From JAVBKP01 sp031553975 (GTDB lineage: Bacteria > Bacillota > Clostridia > Peptostreptococcales > Anaerovoracaceae), in the NCBI GenBank assembly GCA_031553975.1, contig JAVBKP010000061.1:1-48936 (forward strand): DNA of 48,936 bases, read 5' to 3'. A program made the position numbers and the translations under genes. Within the stretch, counting starts at the first letter, position 1, and the number at the start of each line of letters is the position of its first letter. Of the stretch, positions 34,070-42,022 are shown in pieces. The notes below the pieces were generated by a model. That model saw only the letters and a list, made by a program, of their open reading frames with translations. It was not told the origin of the DNA and made no database searches.

Positions 34070-34258
34070 TTACTCACTCTCCGCTAAAAATTTTTCATAA
34101 TTGTCTAAATATTCGGCATATTCACTGAATCCTTCTTCGGAAAGAGTCGTATTAATAATCCCCATATCCCTGTATCCGTTTTCCATAAGCCCGTAGGCTT
34201 GCTCAGTAGTATCTAGGCCGCAAATTGCAGCTAAATCAAGTTTGGATGCAGGTATCAT
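34070..34258 (-). CDS. Short NdoAI-like antitoxin lacking the usual ribbon-helix-helix domain
   Basis: The 62-residue protein lies directly before the toxin. Its second half (LMENGYRDMGIINTTLSEEGF) resembles the C-terminal toxin-binding part of B. subtilis EndoAI (compared from memory). The usual N-terminal DNA-binding domain of about 45 residues is replaced by about 20 unrelated residues. The ATG at 34258 has GGGAG 7 nt upstream. A TTG at 34291 would lengthen it only by 11 residues and still give no such domain. Upstream frames show no RHH remnant. Confidence 0.75.
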   Translation of the reverse strand: MIPASKLDLAAICGLDTTEQAYGLMENGYRDMGIINTTLSEEGFSEYAEYLDNYEKFLAESE

Positions 34259-34407
34259 TTTGTTTCTCCCATGTGCTATTTGCGTGGGCAAATATCGTTT
34301 ATCAAAGCGTTAAATCAATACATACGCATACCTAGGGAAGAACGAAGTTCATATACCAGAAAAAGTTTTATGAATATTATCCCTAGATTTGAAATATATA
34401 TACTGTT

Positions 34408-34436
34408 ATTATATACATTTTTACGAAAAGTGTCAA
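34408..34436 (-). promoter_or_regulatory. Consensus sigma-A promoter for the antitoxin-toxin operon
   Basis: On the minus strand, a perfect TTGACA (34436-34431) and a perfect TATAAT (34413-34408) are 17 nt apart. The leader to the antitoxin ATG is about 140 nt, with no obvious structure seen. The 335-bp gap 34259-34593 holds this promoter and the opposing one at 34525; no gene was found in it. Confidence 0.8.
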
Positions 34437-34524
34437 TTTGAAATTAGTGGAAAAACCGGACAAACTCATTCAAATTACAACAATGTTACGGATAAGTTAA
34501 CCAGAGGTTACATAAAAGTAGTTC

Positions 34525-34553
34525 TTTACGTAGGGAGAAAATTGGATTAGAAT
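34525..34553 (+). promoter_or_regulatory. Sigma-A-like promoter for the TagA-type gene
   Basis: TTTACG (34525-34530) is 17 nt from TAGAAT (34548-34553). The start codon of the glycosyltransferase lies about 35 nt past the expected start point. Confidence 0.6.
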
Positions 34554-34593
34554 ATATAGTATATGTTTTCTTATAGAAATACTAGGGGTGTTT

Positions 34594-35325
34594 ATGCAGA
34601 AACGAATTAAAATTCTTGGAATACCAGTAGACAAAGTTAATTTTGGACAAGCGCTAGATGTTTTTCATGTAATGATGAATACAGATGGCTGTGATATTAT
34701 CGTCACGCCCAATTCAGAAATCATTGAGAGCGCAACAAAAGACCCAGAGCTAGCGAAGGTGATTGAGTCGGCTTCACTGGTTGTGCCTGATGGCATAGGG
34801 GTTGTATATGCATCCAGAATAATAGGAGAGCCACTGGAAGAACGGGTGCCAGGAATTGAGCTTTTAGATCAAATTTTTAACTCGCTAAACCAATCAAAGG
34901 GCTCTGTATTCTTTTTTGGTGGCAAACCAGGCATAGCGAAAAAGGCGGCAGAAAAAACATTAGAAAAATACCCCAATATTAAAATAGTAGGTACAAGAGA
35001 TGGGTATTATAAACCTGAAGAAGAATCTGGTATAATAGAGAGTATTAATAATTCAGGGGCAGAATTTTTATGTGTAGCGTTAGGTGCGCCCAAGCAAGAA
35101 AAATTTATGTACAAATACAAGGGAACGCTTTGTGTGAAGGCAGCTATGGGTATTGGTGGAAGCCTTGATGTGATTTCAGGAGAAGCGAAAAGGGCCCCCA
35201 AGTTCTATTGTGACCATGGACTAGAGTGGCTATATCGATTGATAAAACAGCCAAGTAGGTTTATTAGAATGCTGGCACTGCCGAAATTCATGATAAAAGT
35301 AATAATAAGAGGGAAAAGAACTTAA
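34594..35325 (+). CDS. WecG/TagA/CpsF-family glycosyltransferase (GT26)
   Basis: The 243-residue enzyme has VTPNSEII and VPDGIGVVYASRI (active-site Thr and Asp region), ERVPGIELLDQI, FFFGGKPG, GTRDGYY and ALGAPKQEKF, the GT26 signature set. It adds N-acetylmannosamine or a related sugar to an undecaprenyl-linked intermediate for wall or surface polymers. The C-terminal basic tail (LPKFMIKVIIRGKR) suits membrane attachment. The ATG at 34594 has AGGGG upstream; a GTG at 34588 is the alternative. Confidence 0.92.
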   Translation: MQKRIKILGIPVDKVNFGQALDVFHVMMNTDGCDIIVTPNSEIIESATKDPELAKVIESASLVVPDGIGVVYASRIIGEPLEERVPGIELLDQIFNSLNQSKGSVFFFGGKPGIAKKAAEKTLEKYPNIKIVGTRDGYYKPEEESGIIESINNSGAEFLCVALGAPKQEKFMYKYKGTLCVKAAMGIGGSLDVISGEAKRAPKFYCDHGLEWLYRLIKQPSRFIRMLALPKFMIKVIIRGKRT

Positions 35326-35354
35326 TTTTTCCAATAAACAAAGGAGAGTTTAAA

Positions 35355-36185
35355 ATGGCACTAGAACCAAATTATAACGCCATTGAAGAGGCAGCAAAAG
35401 AGATTAGAATTGGAATAATTCGCTCAGTACACGCTGCGGCTTCAGGGCACCCAGGTGGATCTCTTTCTGCGGCGGATATTGTAGCTGCATTATATTTTCA
35501 TCAAATGAATATTGATCCTAAGGATCCGAAAAAGGCAGATAGAGATAAATTTGTCCTGTCAAAAGGCCATGCGGCTCCTGTGCTATATGGTGCTCTTGCC
35601 GAAAAAGGATACTTTGGGAAAGAAAAGCTCACAGAACTTCGCAAAATGGGTTCTATCATGCAAGGCCATCCAGATATGAAAAAAATTCCAGGTGTAGAAA
35701 TGTCTACAGGGTCATTGGGCCAAGGATTTTCGGTATCAGTGGGTATGGCTCTTGCCAACAAGTTAGACAAAAAACCAGGTAGGGTGTATACATTACTTGG
35801 CGATGGGGAGCTACAGGAAGGCATCGTGTGGGAGGCAGCCATGTCTGCGTCTCATTATAAACTATCGAATTTAACAGCAATCATAGACTACAATGGTCTG
35901 CAAATCGACGGCAAAAACGATGATGTAATGACCGTAAAGCCAATTGACGAAAAATTTAAAAGTTTTGGCTGGAATGTGATACAAATAGATGGACATAACT
36001 TAGAAGAGATTGTTTCTGCATTTGACCAATCGGTTAGCTTTGTGACAGGTCCTACAGCCATAGTGGCAAAAACAATTAAGGGAAAAGGCGTTTCTTTTAT
36101 GGAAAACCAAGCTGGATGGCATGGCAAAGCACCAAGCGATGCAGAAGCCAAAATGGCAGTAGAAGAGTTAGGAGGTACTTGGTAA
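35355..36185 (+). CDS. Transketolase, N-terminal (thiamine diphosphate-binding) subunit
   Basis: The 276-residue subunit shows SVHAAASGHPGGSLSAADI, KGHAAPVLYGALAEKGYF, GSLGQGFSVSVGMAL and GDGELQEGIVWEA (ThDP-Mg motif). It pairs with the next gene to give full transketolase; split genes are common in clostridia. Near the end, DQSVSFVTG is encoded by TGACCAATCGGTTAGC (36023-36038), which equals the core of the dispersed palindrome apart from one base and is unlike the family consensus there. Confidence 0.95.
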   Translation: MALEPNYNAIEEAAKEIRIGIIRSVHAAASGHPGGSLSAADIVAALYFHQMNIDPKDPKKADRDKFVLSKGHAAPVLYGALAEKGYFGKEKLTELRKMGSIMQGHPDMKKIPGVEMSTGSLGQGFSVSVGMALANKLDKKPGRVYTLLGDGELQEGIVWEAAMSASHYKLSNLTAIIDYNGLQIDGKNDDVMTVKPIDEKFKSFGWNVIQIDGHNLEEIVSAFDQSVSFVTGPTAIVAKTIKGKGVSFMENQAGWHGKAPSDAEAKMAVEELGGTW

Positions 36186-37111
36186 TGGCAGATAAAATCG
36201 CAACAAGGCAAGCTTACGGCGAAGTGCTAGCCCAACTAGGTGAATTTAATCATGATATAGTAGTCCTTGATGCAGATCTTTCTAAGTCAACGATGACAGT
36301 GGAATTTTCTAAGAAATTCCCTGAAAGATTTATCAATATGGGTATCGCAGAACAAAATATGTATGGCGTAGCGGCAGGACTTGCGGCTTCAGGGAAAACT
36401 GTTTTTGCAAGCACTTTTGCTATGTTTGCGGCAGGTAGGGCATTTGAGATTATTAGAAACTCAATAGGATATACAAAACTTAACGTAAAAATATGTGCCA
36501 CCCACGCAGGGATCACAGTGGGTGAGGACGGAGCGAGCCATCAAGCCATAGAAGATTTAGCTTTGATGAGAGCCATACCAGGCATGATTGTCCTAAATCC
36601 ATCCGATGCGGTCTCTACGAAAGAGCTTATTAAAGAAGCATCTCAAATCAATGGACCTGTCTATGTTAGACTTGGAAGATTAGGTGTGCCTGTTTTATAC
36701 GGACCAGAGCACAACCTAGAAATAGGAAAAGGCATGGAGCTGAGAGCTGGTAAAGACTTGACTATTATCGCTACAGGCATCATGGTAAACGAGGCGCTAA
36801 AAGCAGCGGAAATTTTGGCAGAAAAGGGAAAAACTGTACGCGTGATCGACATGCATACAATAAAACCCCTTGACGAGGAGATTATCATCAAGGCGGCAAA
36901 AGAAACCGGAGGCATCATAACCGCAGAGGAGCATACAATTGTTGGCGGACTAGGATCAGCTGTAGCTGAGGTATTAAGTCAGAAACAACCAACCAAGATG
37001 AAAATAGTGGGTATAAACGATACATTTGGTGAATCTGGAAAACCGGACCAGTTAATGGAAAAATATGGACTCACTGCACAGCATTTGGTTGATGCAGCAC
37101 TGACTTTTTAA
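36185..37111 (+). CDS. Transketolase, C-terminal (pyrimidine-binding) subunit
   Basis: The 308-residue subunit has LDADLSKST, FINMGIAEQNMYGVAAGLA (catalytic Glu), THAGITVGEDGASHQAIED and YVRLGR. The ATG at 36185 shares one base with the stop of the N-terminal subunit (TAATG) and has AGGAGG upstream. A longer frame from 36116 only reads into the partner gene. Confidence 0.95.
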   Translation: MADKIATRQAYGEVLAQLGEFNHDIVVLDADLSKSTMTVEFSKKFPERFINMGIAEQNMYGVAAGLAASGKTVFASTFAMFAAGRAFEIIRNSIGYTKLNVKICATHAGITVGEDGASHQAIEDLALMRAIPGMIVLNPSDAVSTKELIKEASQINGPVYVRLGRLGVPVLYGPEHNLEIGKGMELRAGKDLTIIATGIMVNEALKAAEILAEKGKTVRVIDMHTIKPLDEEIIIKAAKETGGIITAEEHTIVGGLGSAVAEVLSQKQPTKMKIVGINDTFGESGKPDQLMEKYGLTAQHLVDAALTF

Positions 37112-37199
37112 AAAGTTTTAGAAAATGAGAATATTCTGTCCTCCTCTTTCATATTTTTGACTATATACAAGACAAGGTATGAAAAAGGGGGAAATTATA

Positions 37200-37661
37200 G
37201 TGAGATTACCAAGACCTAAGTTATCTAAAAAACAATTTAAAGTAGCGCTAGGTGCCATAGTAGTTATTGCAGTAGTGGCAGTGGGCGTTAACTTTTTTAA
37301 AGGTGATGCTAACGTGAAATTCAATGCACTAGCAGAAGAGCAGTATCCACCGCAGCTTGCGCAAGAAATCATTCCAGAGTACAAACAGATGGAAAGAGCA
37401 TTGGCCTGCGTAGTAGAGGATAAAATCTACGTTATCGCAACGAGAGGTGAAAAACCAACAGCAGGTTACGAAATCGCCATTGATAAGATGAAGTTAACAA
37501 AAGAGGGTGAGACTACAAAACTATTGGTGTATGCTACATTTACAGATCCGCAGCCAGGCGCAGCATTGGCACAAACACTATCATATCCAATACAAGTAGC
37601 ACAAGTTCAACTTGACACACTCCCATCAGAAATAGAATTAAAGGTTCAATACGCAGATTAA
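37200..37661 (+). CDS. Membrane-anchored PrcB_C-domain protein
   Basis: The 153-residue protein has one N-terminal membrane helix (about 15-33, GAIVVIAVVAVGVNF). An outside domain follows, with CVVEDKIYVIATRGEKPTAGYEI, which fits the PrcB C-terminal (protease-complex-like) domain found in many clostridial envelope proteins. The GTG at 37200 was preferred because AAGGGGG precedes it at 8 nt; the ATG at 37179 has a poor ribosome site. Its stop overlaps the start of the radical SAM gene by one base. Confidence 0.72.
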   Translation: MRLPRPKLSKKQFKVALGAIVVIAVVAVGVNFFKGDANVKFNALAEEQYPPQLAQEIIPEYKQMERALACVVEDKIYVIATRGEKPTAGYEIAIDKMKLTKEGETTKLLVYATFTDPQPGAALAQTLSYPIQVAQVQLDTLPSEIELKVQYAD

Positions 37662-38779
37662 TGAAAAAACACGCTATTATACCAGTATTTATGCCTCACG
37701 AAGGCTGTCCCAATGATTGCGTATTTTGCAATCAGAAAAAAATAACAGCACGCACAAAGCCTCTTGAAAAAGAGGCTATTTGCTGTATGGTGGAAAGCTA
37801 TATGAAGACTATAGAGGGCAGAGGCATTGAGACAGTTGAGATGGCGTTTTTTGGGGGGAGCTTCACAGGCATACCCATAGAAACCCAACGAAAATACCTT
37901 GAAATAGCAAGAGGATATAAAGACAGGGGCGTAATACATAAAATCAGACTTTCAACAAGACCAGATTATATTAACAAAGAAATACTGGATTTTTTGAAAG
38001 AATATAAAGTGGACATTATAGAACTAGGCGTTCAGTCAATGGATGATGAAGTGCTGCGCTTGTCAAAACGCGGACATAGTAGCGACCATGTATATAAGGC
38101 CTCAGCCCTAATCAAAGAATACGGTTTTGTCCTAGGTATACAGCTCATGACGGGACTCCCTGGTGACTATACCCCAAAACAGGTTTTCCAGGGACAATCA
38201 ATTGGGGACGGTTCTAGATTAAAGTCCATTTGGTCAGCAAAAAAAGTTGCGGATGAAATCAGGCCAGACATTGCCCGAATTTATCCGACTATGATTATAA
38301 AAGAAACTGAGCTAGCGGACATGTTTGAAGAAGGCTCCTACAAGCTGTGGGGCCTTGGGGAATCTGTCCAATGTGTGAAAGAAATGGTTAAAATTCTTAG
38401 AGCAGCAAATGTAGATGTGATCAGGATAGGACTAAAAAGTACAGATAACATTAATAACGATGAAGATGTAGTAGGAAATAACTTCCACCCAGCTTTTAGG
38501 CAGTTGGTAGAAGGCGAAATCGCAAAAGAATGGCTTGAGTGCTACGTTGTGGAGATTAGTGAAAAAGCAGGATTTTCATTTAGAACCGTCCCCACTTGCT
38601 GTTCGGAAGGTCAGCAAACTATAGTGAGTTATGCCAATGACAAATCTTTTTCCAATCTCATTGGGCATAAGGGTGTAAATAAGATATATTTTAGAGAGAA
38701 ATATAGGAACTTTCAGTTTGTATATAAAGTGGACAACCATTTATCAGATAACCAGTTTAGATGTGAAATAGGGGGATAG
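37661..38779 (+). CDS. Elp3-like radical SAM protein carrying two in-frame palindromic-element insertions
   Basis: The 372-residue protein begins with PVFMPHEGCPNDCVFCNQ; the three cysteines hold the SAM-bound [4Fe-4S] cluster. FFGGSFTG, STRPDYI, IELGVQSMDD and LMTGLPGD follow, as in the Elp3/coproporphyrinogen-oxidase-like group. Relatives run from GLPGD almost directly into KKVxExxPDIVRIYP. Here about 17 extra residues (around IGDGSRLKSIWS) are coded by an element half at 38204-38239. A second insertion (SFRTVPTC) is coded by 38578-38615 near the C-terminus. Both keep the frame open, so the protein is probably still made. The substrate is unknown. Confidence 0.85.
   Translation: MKKHAIIPVFMPHEGCPNDCVFCNQKKITARTKPLEKEAICCMVESYMKTIEGRGIETVEMAFFGGSFTGIPIETQRKYLEIARGYKDRGVIHKIRLSTRPDYINKEILDFLKEYKVDIIELGVQSMDDEVLRLSKRGHSSDHVYKASALIKEYGFVLGIQLMTGLPGDYTPKQVFQGQSIGDGSRLKSIWSAKKVADEIRPDIARIYPTMIIKETELADMFEEGSYKLWGLGESVQCVKEMVKILRAANVDVIRIGLKSTDNINNDEDVVGNNFHPAFRQLVEGEIAKEWLECYVVEISEKAGFSFRTVPTCCSEGQQTIVSYANDKSFSNLIGHKGVNKIYFREKYRNFQFVYKVDNHLSDNQFRCEIGG
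38204..38239 (+). repeat. Palindromic element half inside the radical SAM gene (forward flank plus core)
   Basis: GGGGACGGTTCTAGAT (one base off the consensus flank) is followed by a degenerate core, GTCCATTTGGTCAGC. The flank is read as GDGSR in the host frame. The reverse flank that would complete the palindrome is absent here. Confidence 0.9.
38578..38615 (-). repeat. Palindromic element half inside the radical SAM gene (reverse flank plus core)
   Basis: ATTTAGAACCGTCCCC (38578-38593) is read as FRTVP in the host frame. It is followed by TTGCTG...GGTCAGCAA, the arms of a core hairpin. It is inverted relative to the copy at 38204, with about 340 bp of coding sequence between them. Confidence 0.9.
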
Positions 38780-38783
38780 CAGG

Positions 38784-39494
38784 ATGATGAGGACAATTGT
38801 TTGGTTTATAAAGTTTTGGGTATATTTGATGAAAATGATACCTGATATGAAAAAAGTAGAAAAGTTGGACAAGCAAGGTGATATTGTAGCCCGAGATGAG
38901 ATAGTGAATACAGAAGTGAGGATGTGGGCACAAGCCATGATCCAAAATGCGGGGATTACAGTCAATGTCACAGGTCTAGAAAATATCCCCGACAAGCCAG
39001 TTGTATTTGTAGCCAACCACCAGGGCAACTTTGATATTCCGCTATTGCTAGGGTACCTAGAAAAACCTATGGGGTTTGTAGCTAAAGTTGAGATATTAAA
39101 GCTCCCGTTGATCAGAACATGGATGAAATATTTGAATTGTATTTTCATAGATAGAAAAAATACCCGTCAGAGTATTGCAGCGTTAAACGGTTCTTCAAAA
39201 CTTTTAGACCAAGGCTACTCTCTAATGATTTTTCCAGAAGGCACTCGTAGCAAGGGCGGAGAGATGGGAGAGTTCAAGCAAGGTGCTTTTAAAATGGCAT
39301 TCAGTGGTGGATATCCAATCGTTCCACTGGTAATAGACGGTACATACAAAGCCATGGAAGCCAATGGAAACAAGATTAAACCGGCCACTGTGAATCTAAA
39401 AGCTTTGCCACTAATCGAGACATCTGAGTTAGACAAAGCCGCCCAAAAGGCATTAAATGACAAAGTCAGAGAAATGATAAAAAAAGAATTGTAA
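38784..39494 (+). CDS. plsC: 1-acyl-sn-glycerol-3-phosphate acyltransferase
   Basis: The 236-residue membrane-associated enzyme has the catalytic NHQGNFD (HX4D) and the glycerol-phosphate motif FPEGTRSKGG. VPLVIDGTYKAME follows. It makes phosphatidic acid for phospholipid synthesis. The N-terminal 35 residues contain a hydrophobic segment (IVWFIKFWVYLM). A second ATG at 38787 is equally possible. Confidence 0.92.
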   Translation: MMRTIVWFIKFWVYLMKMIPDMKKVEKLDKQGDIVARDEIVNTEVRMWAQAMIQNAGITVNVTGLENIPDKPVVFVANHQGNFDIPLLLGYLEKPMGFVAKVEILKLPLIRTWMKYLNCIFIDRKNTRQSIAALNGSSKLLDQGYSLMIFPEGTRSKGGEMGEFKQGAFKMAFSGGYPIVPLVIDGTYKAMEANGNKIKPATVNLKALPLIETSELDKAAQKALNDKVREMIKKEL

Positions 39495-39502
39495 GTGTTG
39501 TT

Positions 39503-39554
39503 GGGGACAGTTCTAAATTGATGACCTTTCGGTCAGCAATTTAGAACCGTCCCC
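39503..39554. repeat. Palindromic element, simple 52-bp form (copy 4)
   Basis: GGGGACAGTTCTAAAT (39503-39518, one base changed) and ATTTAGAACCGTCCCC (39539-39554) flank the core TGATGACCTTTCGGTCAGCA. It lies between convergent plsC and the methyltransferase gene and may act as a shared terminator, with TTTTGC following. Confidence 0.95.
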
Positions 39555-39567
39555 TTTTGCATATAAA

Positions 39568-40728
39568 TTACATTTTTTCTATTGTGGGGTTTACATTCCA
39601 GTACTCTTTCAAGGCGTTATATTCAGCCAGGGCTTTTGTCTTGGCTTTTTTAGTTTTAACAGCACGAATCATAATGTTTTTGGCAGTATGCTCTAGGCTG
39701 GTAAATTCTATCATACTTATATCATAGCCCACAGACTCTAACTTTAGTGTGCGAAGGGAATCTGTCAGCAATGCAGAGAACCGTTCTTTTAGTATGCCGT
39801 GTTTGAACATGGCGTCGTGGAGACTGTTTTTAATTTGCCCGTTGATTTCATGTTGGCAGCAGGGCACAGATAGTATGACAGAGGCATTCCATTTTACGGC
39901 ATTGATTAGTGCATAATCTGTAGCCGTATCGCAAGCATGTAATGTTACCACCATGTCTACCGTGTGACTAGAATCAGAAAGTGTATAATCGGCAATATCA
40001 CCCATCATAAAAGACAAATTATCATAGTGTAAGGCTTTTGCCACTTCTGAACAAAAGCTTATAACATCCTTTTTTAAGTCTAGGCCTAACACTTCTATAT
40101 TGTAATGATGAATCACGTGTAGATAATGATAAAGAGCAAAGGTCAGATATGCCTTTCCACAGCCAAAATCTATGATTCTAAGCGGTTTATTGTCATCTTT
40201 AGGCAAAGCATCCACAACGTCATCAACAATCTCTAAAAAGCGGTTTATTTGCCTAAATTTTCCGTAGTGAGCCTTTAGCACCTTTCCATCCTTAGACATA
40301 ACGCCTAAATGAACAAGAAAGTCACAGGGGATGCCATCTGGAATAATGTACTGCTTGGTGCGATTGTGTGACAGCACTTGTGGTTGCTTAGTTGGAGGCT
40401 TTTTTATAATTTTCAGATTGTCTGGTTTGTTTGCTAACACTTGATAATCAGCCTCTGTGCTAAAGATAGTGACTTGCTTAAAATTAGAGTTTAAATGATT
40501 TTCAATGTAGCATGGGATATCAGAGGTATTATCGTCGGAGAAATTTTGATGAGTCACCTTTGTACCAATAAACTGCTCCGCTTGAAAGCAAACCTCGCCG
40601 TCCAAAAGAATAGGCCTAAAAACAATTTTATTACACTCCTGTGCCTTTTTCCGTTTATCGCTCAGGACAATTTGGATTAGAGACCTATTGGTCAGCAAAG
40701 TCTGAATCAGAGTCAGTAGTTTTTCCAT
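39568..40728 (-). CDS. SAM-dependent methyltransferase (Methyltransf_32-like)
   Basis: The 386-residue protein has a poorly conserved N-terminal half and a Rossmann methyltransferase domain. RIIDFGCGKAYLTFALYHYL is motif I, EVLGLDLK is motif II, and VTLHACDTATDYAL and SVPCCQHEI follow. The CDTATD and PCCQHE motifs are typical of the group of predicted RNA or protein methyltransferases, with the target unknown. The ATG at 40728 has AAAGGA 7 nt upstream; it overlaps the end of the upstream MFS gene by 44 bp. Confidence 0.85.
   Translation of the reverse strand: MEKLLTLIQTLLTNRSLIQIVLSDKRKKAQECNKIVFRPILLDGEVCFQAEQFIGTKVTHQNFSDDNTSDIPCYIENHLNSNFKQVTIFSTEADYQVLANKPDNLKIIKKPPTKQPQVLSHNRTKQYIIPDGIPCDFLVHLGVMSKDGKVLKAHYGKFRQINRFLEIVDDVVDALPKDDNKPLRIIDFGCGKAYLTFALYHYLHVIHHYNIEVLGLDLKKDVISFCSEVAKALHYDNLSFMMGDIADYTLSDSSHTVDMVVTLHACDTATDYALINAVKWNASVILSVPCCQHEINGQIKNSLHDAMFKHGILKERFSALLTDSLRTLKLESVGYDISMIEFTSLEHTAKNIMIRAVKTKKAKTKALAEYNALKEYWNVNPTIEKM
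40665..40700. repeat. Degenerate palindromic element at the overlap of the methyltransferase and MFS genes
   Basis: GGAC, TTGGATTAGAGACC and TATTGGTCAGCAAAG follow the same order and spacing as the half element at 38204-38239. On the minus strand it codes the last MFS residues and TAG stop (GCTGACCAATAG) and, in another frame, LLTNRSLIQ of the methyltransferase. The similarity is by eye. Confidence 0.5.
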
Positions 40729-41956
40729 TTCGGGATCCTTTCTTATCAACAATCTCTAAAATCATATACGCTACGGCAGCGATTCCGCATAGGCCGCCGA
40801 TTAGCAGCCATGACTGTGGCATTGTATGACCTACCAAATAATATCCAATGAGAACGGGACCTAGCGCACGACCGGCGTTGCCAACCACGTCTACAATAGA
40901 CTGAAACCTTGCCCTGTGCGTAACGGGTGTATGATTGGCAATATAAACCCCCATATTGGTAGCGGACAAAACCTCTCCCGTCGTCCATATAAAAGTAAAG
41001 AACATAAATCCAGCCAGCGTATGAGTAAAGGCAAACATGGCAAATCCGACCGCAAAGAATACAGAGGCTATGGCAATGTTTATGATGGCACTGAACCGCT
41101 TTGTAGCAACAACAATGACAGCGGTGAATAAAACCACCACCAAGCCATTTAATGCACACATAAATCCATAATACTTTGCACCTTGATCAATACCAAAGAC
41201 AGCTTCTGCATGAAGAGGCAGCAAGAACCCTGTTTGCGCATAAGAAAAGGCTAGTAAGATATCAATTAAGATAAAGGCTAACAAAACAGGTCTGCTCAGA
41301 AGGGCGGATATAACCGATTTTGATTCTGACGCTTCCGACAATCGAGTTTCATCGGCGTTGATTTGCTCAATATTTTCTTTTGTTGGCGTGGTGTCTGGAA
41401 TGAATAAAAAAACGATAATCATGGCACCTAAACCGGTAAGGGCATCACCCCAAAACAGCCAAGGAGTATATTTGACAAAAAGGAGCCCAGCGAAAAGGGG
41501 GCCAATGGCAACGCCTAAATTCATTCCTAGATAGATGAGGGACATTGACTCTCTACGATTGCTAGGCGTGGTTAGATCCATAGTCATGGCAGAGATGATA
41601 GGACCAATCATACCAAAAAAGAATTCTGCAGCAATACATACGTAAACCACATGAATTGTATTCCCAAGAAATCCACAGCTAAATATGAGCAAATTGGCAA
41701 GTAGCATGGATACCATATAGATGTTCTTACGTTTAAACTTGTCTGCCAGTTTTCCACCAATCATAGCAGAGGGAATAAAAGTTATGGCCATCAGCAAAAA
41801 ATATTTTCCTATTTCTACCTCAGTTAGTCCTAGCCTCGCGCTCATAAACAAAGCTAAAAATGGATGAACAAAGAATCCGATACTGTTGACAATTCGTGCC
41901 ATAACCAAGATATAAATGTTTCGAGGTAGACCTCGATATTGTGAAATGAAGTTCAA
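40685..41956 (-). CDS. MFS transporter, tandem paralogue A (DHA1-like)
   Basis: The 423-residue protein has 12 hydrophobic helices. GGKLADKFKRKNIY lies in the loop after helix 2, TPSNRRESMSLIYLGMNLG in helix 5, and a charged central loop (DTTPTKENIEQINADET) follows. It is a close paralogue of the next gene upstream. The TTG at 41956 was chosen because it aligns with the paralogue start and has AGGTG 6 nt away; a GTG at 41965 is the alternative. The substrate is unknown; export of drugs or metabolites is the usual role. Confidence 0.85.
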   Translation of the reverse strand: MNFISQYRGLPRNIYILVMARIVNSIGFFVHPFLALFMSARLGLTEVEIGKYFLLMAITFIPSAMIGGKLADKFKRKNIYMVSMLLANLLIFSCGFLGNTIHVVYVCIAAEFFFGMIGPIISAMTMDLTTPSNRRESMSLIYLGMNLGVAIGPLFAGLLFVKYTPWLFWGDALTGLGAMIIVFLFIPDTTPTKENIEQINADETRLSEASESKSVISALLSRPVLLAFILIDILLAFSYAQTGFLLPLHAEAVFGIDQGAKYYGFMCALNGLVVVLFTAVIVVATKRFSAIINIAIASVFFAVGFAMFAFTHTLAGFMFFTFIWTTGEVLSATNMGVYIANHTPVTHRARFQSIVDVVGNAGRALGPVLIGYYLVGHTMPQSWLLIGGLCGIAAVAYMILEIVDKKGSRNGKTTDSDSDFADQ

Positions 41957-42007
41957 GTGTATCACCTGTCTTTCCGGCTATTATTCCAATGAACTTATAA
42001 ACCTATA

Positions 42008-42021
42008 TGACCGATTGGTCA
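42008..42021. repeat. Solo core palindrome TGACCGATTGGTCA between the MFS paralogues
   Basis: A perfect 14-bp inverted repeat apart from the central step lies just after the stop of paralogue B. It has no GGGGACGG flanks and no T-run, so it is either a core-only remnant of the dispersed element or a short intercistronic hairpin. Confidence 0.6.
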
Positions 42022-42022
42022 A

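Noticed and set aside
39503..39554. Treating the 39.5-kb palindrome simply as an ordinary terminator
   Set aside because: It may terminate transcription, but its flanks match the dispersed family almost exactly, including copies inside genes, so terminator function alone does not explain it.
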